From Paenibacillus typhae (GTDB lineage: Bacteria > Bacillota > Bacilli > Paenibacillales > Paenibacillaceae): a DNA stretch of 64,000 bases. Both the position numbers and the translations under genes were made by a program. Each line of letters begins with the position of its first letter. Position 1 is the first letter of the stretch. The stretch lies in assembly GCF_900099765.1 (NCBI RefSeq), contig NZ_FNDX01000016.1:1-64000 (forward strand). The letters are read 5' to 3'. Below are positions 42,250 through 50,500 of this stretch, piece after piece. The notes beneath the pieces are model-generated. The model was not told the DNA's origin. It worked only from the letters and a program-made list of their open reading frames with translations, and ran no database searches.

Positions 42250-43557
42250 ATGACAGAACGCATCCCCTGCAAAAGTGAAGGCTGCAGCGCGACCATTCTT
42301 CCGGCTACTTTTCAGAAAACCGGCGGCTACTGTATGCCCTGCGTGCAGGAAAAGGAACGTCAGGAACGGCAGGCCTACATTATGCAGCACCGCAAAACAG
42401 TGGATTTATATGCAGGCATTACAGACCCTGTCGAGGTACTGAAGATTATGCATGCTTCCAGACCCCATGACCCGCTGATTGTGTACGCACCCTATAGATC
42501 GGGCAAGGAGGAGCTGTACCGCACACTTTCCGCAGAGGAAGCCTGCAGGCTTGAGGCTTATGCTGTTGAGTTACTGCAGACAGGGGATGAAGAGACCTGC
42601 ACTGAAATCCTGATGTCGCTCGTCTGCTATAACAACCGGCTGCTGAGCGGAACCGGCATTCTTGCTGAGCTGATTCACCGGGAAATATACGATCCGGCAT
42701 TTTTGTATAAACATGCACCGGCGCATATCCGGGATCTGCTGCTGGAGCAGGTGGAAACAGACGGGGGGAACCGTAATTCCCTGCTGCTTGTATTAAGCTG
42801 GATCGGTGACGACGTTGTCGTTCAGCGCTTCCGGGAATGGAGGGAGCATGCGCCGGAATGGGCTGAGGAGCTGTATATAGCGCCTGAACAGTATGCACAT
42901 GAAGCCGGCTGGGAGCTGACTCAGGACGGAAAGCGGCGGGATTTATTTTATCCGGATAATTATGCTGTTGAAAAAACCGGTCCTGCTGCCGCCGGTGCGT
43001 ATCCGGTGGAACCTGCGGCAAGCTTTCTGACGGAGAGTGGGCAGAGTTGTGAGTGGTGCGGGGGTCCGCTGACCATTCTGGCAGATATTCAAGCAGGTCA
43101 CCCATCCGTTGAACGCCTACCTGTGACCGGACAACGGCTGCAGGTGCAGACCTGTGTCATTTGCAGCTGTTACGGTCCGGTTTACATGGAGCTGGATTCC
43201 TTGCAGGGAGCGCGGTGGAGTGCTTTTAACCGGAAGCCTGATTATTTGCCGGACAGGAATCCGGCCGAGGAGAGCAGGGAATATCTGTCTGCCGGAAAAC
43301 AATTCCGGATCGCAGAGGAACCGAGGAACACCTACCATGCCGTTCAGTGGACTATGGAGCCTTGGGCTTCGCAGATTGGCGGGTATCCGACCTGGATTCA
43401 GGATGCAGAATATCCAGAGTGTCCCTGCTGCTCGCAGCGAATGCATTTTATCGGCCAGCTGGACTGGGAAGCGGTAGAGGAGTACGGGGAAGGGATCTAT
43501 TACATGTTCTTATGCCCCGAGGGCAGGGTGTCTGCCACACTGTTTCAGCAGTCGTGA
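42250..43557 (+). CDS. Unknown protein with N-terminal zinc-ribbon-like Cys motif and DUF1963-like C-terminus
   Basis: 435 residues, ATG after AAAGGAGG. Residues 7-31 have C-x4-C...C-x2-C (CKSEGC, YCMPC). The middle (about 60-200) looks alpha-helical. A second CxxC pair (CEWCGG) begins the C-terminal half, which ends WASQIGGYPTWIQDAEYPECPCCSQRMHFIGQLD, similar to the YwqG/DUF1963 group. No catalytic role is evident. Cytosolic; adjacent to the luciferase-like gene, but no functional link is clear. Confidence 0.7.
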   Translation: MTERIPCKSEGCSATILPATFQKTGGYCMPCVQEKERQERQAYIMQHRKTVDLYAGITDPVEVLKIMHASRPHDPLIVYAPYRSGKEELYRTLSAEEACRLEAYAVELLQTGDEETCTEILMSLVCYNNRLLSGTGILAELIHREIYDPAFLYKHAPAHIRDLLLEQVETDGGNRNSLLLVLSWIGDDVVVQRFREWREHAPEWAEELYIAPEQYAHEAGWELTQDGKRRDLFYPDNYAVEKTGPAAAGAYPVEPAASFLTESGQSCEWCGGPLTILADIQAGHPSVERLPVTGQRLQVQTCVICSCYGPVYMELDSLQGARWSAFNRKPDYLPDRNPAEESREYLSAGKQFRIAEEPRNTYHAVQWTMEPWASQIGGYPTWIQDAEYPECPCCSQRMHFIGQLDWEAVEEYGEGIYYMFLCPEGRVSATLFQQS

Positions 43558-43574
43558 TGTATGTTGCTGGCAGT

Positions 43575-44111
43575 CTACCTTTTCCATTGGAAATAACGGG
43601 TATCCCTATTTAGCTCCTGTGATCTGCAATTAATAGCCAGCTCCTCAAGGGCTGACAGGCTGGCTGCGAAGCACAGCAGGCTTGCGGTTACCGCAAGTCC
43701 AAGCAGAGTGTACAGAAACGGGAAGCAGAACAGCAGCAATCCAGTTGCCTTGTTAGCATAGGTATGGATGAACGCCAGAGCGCGGTATCTGACCCACCCG
43801 GTTAGGAGCGAGGCGGTGCGGATGACGGCAATGCCGGCTATCCAGCAAATGATCCATGCAGACAGCTGAAGGAGCGGGAGGAAAACCAGCAGTAACACGC
43901 CTATAAAAAATACATCGGCTACACTGTCGAGACTTGCGCCAGCTTCGCTGGCGCTGTTTGTTTTGCGGGCGATATAGCCATCCAGCACATCGGTTGCCCC
44001 GCACAGGGTATATATGGTCAAAAACATGCCGGATAGCGGCTCCGCAAACAGCAGGCTGAGCGAGCCAATGATCCGCATAACGGTGAGCGCGTTAGGTAGA
44101 TGTCTGATCAT
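43575..44111 (-). CDS. CDP-alcohol phosphatidyltransferase family protein
   Basis: 178 residues from the ATG at 44111, with CAGGAGGC upstream; the longer frame to 44129 lacks a site. Membrane enzyme with about five TM helices and the full family signature DG-x2-AR-x8-G-x3-D-x3-D (DGYIARKTNSASEAGASLDSVADV region). Transfers a phosphatidyl group from CDP-diacylglycerol to an alcohol; whether PgsA-like or other is not determined. Confidence 0.9.
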   Translation of the reverse strand: MIRHLPNALTVMRIIGSLSLLFAEPLSGMFLTIYTLCGATDVLDGYIARKTNSASEAGASLDSVADVFFIGVLLLVFLPLLQLSAWIICWIAGIAVIRTASLLTGWVRYRALAFIHTYANKATGLLLFCFPFLYTLLGLAVTASLLCFAASLSALEELAINCRSQELNRDTRYFQWKR

Positions 44112-44219
44112 TATGCCTCCTGAAATCATAATCGGGATTTGGTGATGGTGTATATAAAGGGGAGGGACTTTTATTATATCTGAGCCTCCAGCTTTCGTGA
44201 TAGGGTGAATATTACAATA

Positions 44220-45164
44220 ATGTATAAAAGTTGGTGGCTTGCTATTCAGAGACTAAATGATATTTTGAGGAGCAATGTGTTATTTGCCGGGGCTGGGGCC
44301 AGCAGACTGAAGATAAAGGTTTATATGCTGGTGCCGCTTTATTTTGTCTTGTGGATGGGGAGCCTGACTGCAGGCCGGTTGTTTTTTTTCGCGGTCTCCT
44401 CTGGTCTATCACAGGCTTTGGGGGTGGATGAAGCTACGGTGCAGGCTTTCCGGAAGATAATGGTATGCGCTATACAAGTTGTCCTATTTAGTTTATGGAT
44501 CGTTCTGATCGAAAAACGTCCGCTCAAATCGGCAGGACTTCATGCAGTCAAACCGCTTAAAGCCTATTGGACTGGGGTTCTCATCGGGTTCTGTGCGATT
44601 TCAGCAGTCACTGCCATATTGCTGGGGATGGACATGGTACAGGTGGAGGCCTCTCATCTTGCATCTATAACACCGCTGGCGGCAGTTATTGCTCTTGGCT
44701 GGATTGTTCAGAGTGCAGCGGAAGAAGTGGCCGTAAGGGGCTGGCTTATTCCCGTGCTGGCAAAGGAAAGCTCACCTGCTTTTGCAATCCTGCTGTCTTC
44801 CGTTATATTCGGATTTTTTCATCTGTTCAGTGCCGGGGTTACTGTATTGTCTTTTACCAATCTGATCTTGTCCGGAGTATTCTTCGCTGGCTATGCAATT
44901 CTTACTAAGCATATTTGGGGTGTCTGCGGTATGCACTTTGCGTGGAACGTTACGCTGGGCAATGTTTACGGTTTTCCGGTTAGCGGATTTCCCGATAACG
45001 GGCAGTCGCTCGTAAAGCTGAGTCAGACGGGACCGGTGATGTTTACAGGCGGAGCCTTTGGTCCGGAGGGAGGAGCGGTTACAACCCTTGTATTACTACT
45101 TGGGATTATCATTGTCATCAAGTTATGGCATAAACAGCAGGCACTGCCGGATTCCACTAATTAA
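44220..45164 (+). CDS. CPBP/Abi-family intramembrane metalloprotease
   Basis: 314 residues from the ATG at 44220, with AGGGTGA upstream. Seven to eight TM helices and the CPBP motifs: EEVAVRGW (EExxxR), FGFFHLF (first His), and CGMHFAWN (second His motif). Possible roles are processing of membrane-bound peptides or bacteriocin self-immunity. No bacteriocin gene is visible next to it. Confidence 0.88.
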   Translation: MYKSWWLAIQRLNDILRSNVLFAGAGASRLKIKVYMLVPLYFVLWMGSLTAGRLFFFAVSSGLSQALGVDEATVQAFRKIMVCAIQVVLFSLWIVLIEKRPLKSAGLHAVKPLKAYWTGVLIGFCAISAVTAILLGMDMVQVEASHLASITPLAAVIALGWIVQSAAEEVAVRGWLIPVLAKESSPAFAILLSSVIFGFFHLFSAGVTVLSFTNLILSGVFFAGYAILTKHIWGVCGMHFAWNVTLGNVYGFPVSGFPDNGQSLVKLSQTGPVMFTGGAFGPEGGAVTTLVLLLGIIIVIKLWHKQQALPDSTN

Positions 45165-45220
45165 CATATTTCTAGTAACATTTGTAACAGTGTTTAATGC
45201 TAGAATTTGATAAAAATAGG

Positions 45221-45235
45221 TTGTAAGCGTTTTTT
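45221..45235 (+). promoter_or_regulatory. Candidate CcpA cre site
   Basis: TTGTAAGCGTTTTTT matches the consensus WTGNAANCGNWNNCW except for T in place of the last C. It lies 24 bases before the start of the FMN-binding protein gene, suggesting carbon-source control. Confidence 0.4.
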
Positions 45236-45258
45236 ATAACATGACTGGGGGAATGTTT

Positions 45259-45810
45259 GTGAAAAAAGTTACAAAATTAATGCTGGTGGCTGGACTCTCA
45301 CTGGCACTTGTAGGCGTAGGCAACAGCGGTGCACTTAACAACGTATCTTCTGCAGCCAGTGCGCCTTTGAAAGTGGGCCGTGTAGAGGCAGCAGCCCATG
45401 GGACTAAATGCTTTACTGTAGCAGTTGCAGTCGTTCAGAACGGTGTAATCGTAGCTGCTTCGCTGGATGACTACCAGTTCCTGAGCACTGATGTGGCTAA
45501 GGGAGTGCCTAACTCGGATAAAGACTTTGGCCAGAATTATAAAGACCCTAACGTTGTTCTTGCTTCCAAAAAAGCCAACAGCAAATACTACAGTGAGCAC
45601 ATGGCAGAAGCTGCAGGCTCTACTGTAGCATATGACAAGAACCTGGCAGCGATCGAGAAATTCGCAACAGGCAGAACCATCAAATCACTGGAACAGACAC
45701 TGACATACAAATCGGCTGAGCAGGTAGTTGATGCAGTAAGCGGAGCTACACTTGTAGATACCCATGGTTACCTCAAGGCAATTCTCGACGCAGCCAAGGC
45801 GGCCAAATAA
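45259..45810 (+). CDS. Secreted FMN-binding-domain protein with flavinylation motif
   Basis: 183 residues from the GTG at 45259 (ACTGGGGGA seven bases upstream; an in-frame ATG at 45253 is too close). Signal peptide about 1-34. Near the C-terminus D158-A-V-S-G-A-T164 fits the D-x-x-S/T-G-A-T motif at which ApbE-type transferases attach FMN covalently. It may be an extracellular electron carrier. The family match is good at this motif and weak elsewhere; no ApbE or redox partner is in the window. Confidence 0.72.
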   Translation: MKKVTKLMLVAGLSLALVGVGNSGALNNVSSAASAPLKVGRVEAAAHGTKCFTVAVAVVQNGVIVAASLDDYQFLSTDVAKGVPNSDKDFGQNYKDPNVVLASKKANSKYYSEHMAEAAGSTVAYDKNLAAIEKFATGRTIKSLEQTLTYKSAEQVVDAVSGATLVDTHGYLKAILDAAKAAK

Positions 45811-45835
45811 ACCGCTGTAACTTAAAGAGGTGCAG

Positions 45836-45871
45836 ACACCTTCACAGTGATCGCTGTGAAGGTGTTTTTTG
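45836..45871 (+). terminator. Terminator after FMN-binding protein
   Basis: ACACCTTCACAG pairs with CTGTGAAGGTGT, then six T. Confidence 0.92.
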
Positions 45872-45881
45872 CGTGCCGAAA

Positions 45882-46175
45882 TCAAACCATGAAGCACCAG
45901 CGGACGCCGAAAGGATCGGCAAACTGTACCATGCACGGACTGTAGGAAACCGGACCGAGCGTAGTAATGGTTGTGCTTCCGGTCTTTATGCTGTCGTAGG
46001 CCTGTTTCAGTGCAGCTTCGTGTTCAAATATGGCAACAAGCTCTTGAACTGACTCTGCCGGATAACCGGCTGTACCGCCATAATCACTCAGCATGACCCG
46101 CTGGCCCAGAATGTGCATCTCTGCATGAATGACAAAGGTTTCAGGTTCCTGCTCAGGATCCTTTAGTGATAGCAT
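45882..46175 (-). pseudogene. PhnB-like VOC protein, apparently lacking its N-terminal part
   Basis: 97 codons covering the C-terminal two-thirds of a PhnB-type VOC domain: FVIHAEMHILGQRVMLSDYGG, then SYSPCMVQFADPFGVRWCFMV. Members of the group are usually about 140-150 residues with a first strand-helix unit (FNGN..EA..FY). That unit is not found upstream in any frame on this strand; stop codons appear at once. No ribosome site precedes the ATG at 46175. Either a decayed gene or a short remnant. Confidence 0.55.
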
Positions 46176-46362
46176 GATATATAAATATTTTACAGGAAAT
46201 AGTTTTCACTGTATTGTAAAAATACGCCGTAAGCATGGGGAAAAGCCCGCTGCTGCAGGGATTGTTAGGCTTGAGCAGGTGTGCAGGCTGCCGGCGGGAA
46301 TGAGGATTATATTTTACCCGGGGCCGGTTGATGGTATGATAGATAGCGGGGTGAAAAGACGA

Positions 46363-47016
46363 ATGAATAATGAGAATGAAACAGTAAATGAAACAGCAAC
46401 TGAAGCAGCGACTGAGGAAACCGGCAATAACCCGGCAGGTATGACCGAAGAGAAATGGAACGAGCTGATCAAAGCGGTTCATCATAATGGTATGGTAGCT
46501 TTGAAAATGTACTTTAAAGAGGTGCAGAGCCAGATTATTAATCTGGCGGCTTTTGGACCTGTCTTTGTATACCATGTGAAAAATGAATCGGGTGATGTTT
46601 ATTCGACCGGATTTTTCCTGCGCGAGCTGGTGAACCGGTTCCAGTCGGACAAGAACCCGGAAGTATGGGTGTCCTCCTTCTTCCACGAATTGATGAAGAC
46701 CAAGGGTGGCCAGCCGCTTCCGAAGCAGCCGGAGAGCGAAGATGAGGCCAAGGCGATCATTGATAACAAGGTGATTCCTTTGTGCATCAAGACAGTGGAA
46801 GATGAATTTGCGCCGGAGAAGGTACATGCAGGATTGGCCTGGAATGAAGACCACGGACCGGTGTTCGAGGCAGGCTTCCCGTCTATAACAGACGGCAACA
46901 ATGTCTGTGCAGTTCCGCTCCAGCTGCTCTTCACACACTTCCAGCTGAACCGCGATCCATCCGAGCTGGTGCTTTCCGGGATGTACAACATCCGGAAGCA
47001 GCATGGACTGGAATAG
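46363..47016 (+). CDS. Conserved-looking protein of unknown function
   Basis: 218 residues from the ATG at 46363, preceded by GCGGGGTG; the longer open frame from 46129 crosses the VOC remnant and is unlikely. Acidic, Asn/Glu/Thr-rich first 30 residues, then a compact domain with VFVYHVKNESGDVYSTGFFLRELVNRF and SSFFHELMKTKGGQPLP. No signal peptide, TM helix or catalytic motif recognised. Codon use resembles neighbours. I do not recognise the family. Confidence 0.65.
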   Translation: MNNENETVNETATEAATEETGNNPAGMTEEKWNELIKAVHHNGMVALKMYFKEVQSQIINLAAFGPVFVYHVKNESGDVYSTGFFLRELVNRFQSDKNPEVWVSSFFHELMKTKGGQPLPKQPESEDEAKAIIDNKVIPLCIKTVEDEFAPEKVHAGLAWNEDHGPVFEAGFPSITDGNNVCAVPLQLLFTHFQLNRDPSELVLSGMYNIRKQHGLE

Positions 47017-47073
47017 GACGGGCTGGTTACCTGCTGAAGTGCTGAAGGTACACGGACATCACTATTTTATAAC

Positions 47074-47258
47074 CTAACGGACCGTATTGAGGTTATTTGC
47101 CGGAATAGGCTCATTTATCGGAACTAACGGACCGCAGGGACCTTATTGCTGTCCGGGTTGTCCCATTTGCGGGAATAGCCCGCAAATAGGAGCGCTGGTG
47201 TCCGTTAGCCGGGCAAAAATGGTATTATCGCAGGAATAAGGTCTGCTCTGTCCGTTAG
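47074..47258. repeat. Four-arm inverted repeat element, copy C
   Basis: Arms start at 47074, 47124, 47185 and 47235: spacings 50, 61, 50. Outer nine bases CTAACGGAC are kept in all four; inner bases differ from copies A and B, and the spacers are unrelated. It fills most of the gap between the unknown gene at 46363 and the PL9 gene. From 47259 to 47524 only a hairpin (next entry) is seen. Confidence 0.9.
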
Positions 47259-47392
47259 GTCCCGGTGGCAGACACCGTTTGGAAGATGGCTTAGGCCTAT
47301 ACTCCGGCCGGGTCTGCTGATTGCGCAAGAACTCAAACCCATAGTGTCGGGTGCTTCACCTGATAGTGTCTGTTACTCTTCTTGACAGACAT

Positions 47393-47428
47393 GCACAAAG
47401 AGACGGCATAAGTGCCGTCTCTTTGTGC
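47393..47428. terminator. Strong 16-bp hairpin downstream of the PL9 gene
   Basis: GCACAAAGAGACGGCA pairs perfectly with TGCCGTCTCTTTGTGC around a TAAG loop. Only TTTATGG follows on the plus strand, and no T tract follows on the minus strand, so it is a probable but not classical terminator for the minus-strand gene ending at 47525. Confidence 0.5.
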
Positions 47429-47524
47429 TTTATGGAGAGTCTATTGTGGTACCTCATAGTCAGCGTCCTCAAGCTGGTAGTGCGAATATCGCTGCTTGTT
47501 ACCAATGCATCTGCTTCATTGCAG

Positions 47525-50500
47525 CTATTGCCGCATTAGAATCCGGTAGATCAAGACGGCTGCTTCAGCACGGGAGGACAGGGCCGCGGGATGAAGCAGG
47601 CCGCCAGCATCTCCCTTAACGAAGCCAGCCTCAGCCAGCCAGGCAATGTCAGCGGCAGCGTAGGAGGCAATACCAGCCTGGTCGGCGAAATTCGCCGACG
47701 CGCCGGCTGCTTCTGCGGAGTCCCCCTGCAGGATACCCGCGGCCTTGAGTGCTCTGGCCGTCATCACAAACATATCCTGACGGGAGACCGGCTCTTGCGG
47801 CTGAAAGCTTCCGTCCTGCTGGCCGTTGATCAGACCGTGCTGCCTGGCTGTCAACAAATCACCGTAGAAGTAATCTTCCGGCTTAACATCTGCGAAGCCT
47901 GCGCCGGTGCCGCCGGCGGTTCCGGACAGATTCAGCAGCCGCACCAGCATGGAGGCAAAGTCTGCCCGTGTGATGGACTGTCCCGGCAGGAAGCGGTCTC
48001 CAGGTACACCTTGGATAATTCCGCGCGAGGCCAGAACTTCGATAGCATTCTTGGCCCAGTGCCGGCTGGAGACATCGCCGAAGGCCGGATGGTTATGGAC
48101 AGCAGCATATTGACCGGCAGGTTGTTCAGCTGTGAAGACGGCCTGTTTCCCCGCCGCATCAAATCTGCTGTTCACAACAGGCGTAATGACATCGCTGCCG
48201 CTGACCTGCCAGACAACGATAAACGGGTGTTCGGAAGCAGGCAGGGCAGTCTGGTAAGGCATGCGGATCTCGACTGCAGAGCTCAGGCTGTCAGCCCCTG
48301 CTGCCTTGCCGTCCACTAGAAGCTCATAGGCTATAAGCGGAGAGCTTCCCGGCCGTCCTTTAAGGGCACCGGAAGGTTCGGCAATGCTTATCTTCAGCAT
48401 AACCGTACTGGCACCCGTGAGCGCCGCTGACCGGAATAAGGTATCCGGGAGCACAAAGCCCGCGATGGCGGTATCTACCTCCAGCTGGAGCCTCGGGTTC
48501 CCGGTTGTAAACAAGGAAGCAGGGAGTGTAATTTCATAGGCACTGAAGCCGTCTGCCTCGTTTTCCTTCACCCGGAGCTGAAGCAGCCGGGTGCCGTCCG
48601 CCTGGCTCTTAGCCTGGGCCAGCGCATTCTGGAGCGTGGTATCAGTCAGTGCCGCCCGGGCCGTGCCTTGTGCAGCCGTAACCGGGAGGGTAACGCTGAC
48701 GCTTCCATCCGTCTGTACCGCCGTTACAGCCAGATCATCAGCTCCAGTGCCGCCCGGAATCGCCGTCACTGCGGTGGCCGTCGGCTGCGGTGTTGCACTT
48801 GGGCTTGGGGTTGCCCCTGGCGTTGGAGTTGCTGCAGGCTCTTCCCCCCCAGGTTCATTCCCGCTAAACGGAATGAATCTCAGGAAATCGCCCCAGATCA
48901 CGTTCCCCGCGGCATCTCTTGCATAGGAGCTGACCGGGGTCAGGCTGGCGAAGTTGTCATCGCTAAGCTGTTTGCCGGACTTGTTCGCCGATACGGTTCC
49001 GTCATACATAAAGTTATTGTCTGCTGCCAGTCCCGGCGGATACTGGTCCTTGGCAATGCTCGCCGACCGGTAGGACAGGAAGCCGTCAATGGTGAAATTC
49101 GGCGTGATGTGATCATAAGTGGTGAAGCTGAGATTGCCGCGTGCATTATTGAAGCCGATGTTGTTCTCGGCAATGACGCCGGGATTGCTGTTGCTGGTAT
49201 AGCCGTACGCTCCATTGCCGAAGGCGATGGAATTACGGATGATATGATGGACCGAAATGCCTTCCCCGCCGAGCTTGAAGCCGTTTTTGTCACCTGCACC
49301 CACGGTTCCGTCTGTCAGGCGGCCGTTGTTGAAGGCGGCGCTGTTCTCGATCAGCACAGCACCGATGGCTCCAGTTCCCGCCTTAGTGTACAAATCCCAC
49401 CCGTCGTCAATATTGTTGTACGACAGGCAGCCTCTGAACACATTGCCGACACCGGAGGTCAGCTTGGCCGCGAAGCCGTCGGCATTATTGTCGGAAGGAT
49501 CACGGTTATCGAACGAGGAACTGTTCAGAATCAGATTGTATGACGGCCAGTCGGCGATTACCGCAGCCGTACCATCCGTCCGGCTGATCTGCAGGCCGGT
49601 GTCGCCGTTGCCATAGAGACGGCTGTTTTCAACGATGTTATGATTGCCGCCTACCGTGAAGCCTTTGGTATTGCCGGCCGTACGCGTGAAATCCAGTCCC
49701 TTGATGTGCCAGTAGCTGCCGCTCAGCAGGACGCCCTCTGTTTTTTTGTCAAAATCAAAGACCGGTCTGGCACCGGGAGCAGCCTCAAGCACCTTCATGG
49801 CGTCTGCCGTCCCGTCATTGTACTTCTTGATCTCAAGCTTGCTGCTGCGCACGTACCGGCCGTCCAGAACGATAATATGCTGTCCCGGCTGTACGAAATC
49901 AATTGCGGTATCCACATCGAGCGGATGCTCCTTCGTACCGTCCCCGGTGCTGGTTCCGGCAGGAGAGACGTAAATATCGCTATTGTCAGCATAGCTTTTC
50001 ATAGTAACGGTGAAGTTGCGGACGATTTTATCATAGGAGGTCAGGTACTGGGTATCGTCCGGCAAAAAGCTGATGCTGAAATTCGTTTCCTGTGCCGCAA
50101 GTGCAGCCGGAAGTGCAAGCCGTTTGCCGGCTTCGGCTCTGACATCCTGGGCAATTATAGCAGAGCCCTGCTTCAGTGTTACCGCTCCGCTTACATTCGG
50201 CCGCAGAATCAGCTGATATTCAGACTCGGAGGTTCTGCCCAGAGACAGGATGTCGAAGGCTGGCGCGACCGGATTTAGCGGCGGATTTACCTTAGGGGCA
50301 TCCGTAGCCGCCGAGGTTACGGTCAGCTGAATGCTGCTGACATCGATGGTAGCCAGCCGGGCTGCGTAGAAGCCGACATACATTTTGCCGTCCTGCACGT
50401 TCAGAATGTCCGGTGTAAAGAACACCGCTTCCTTGCCGTCGTTAAGCTGGCCGGTGAAGCCGCTGTTCGTTTTGGACAACGTCAGCCGGTAAGGAGCTGC

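Noticed and set aside
46153..47004. 283-codon minus-strand frame
   Set aside because: Antisense to the better-supported gene at 46363; no start signal or domain.
47591..49543. Two plus-strand frames of about 240-290 codons
   Set aside because: They lie opposite the SLH and PL9 parts of the giant gene and show no domain.
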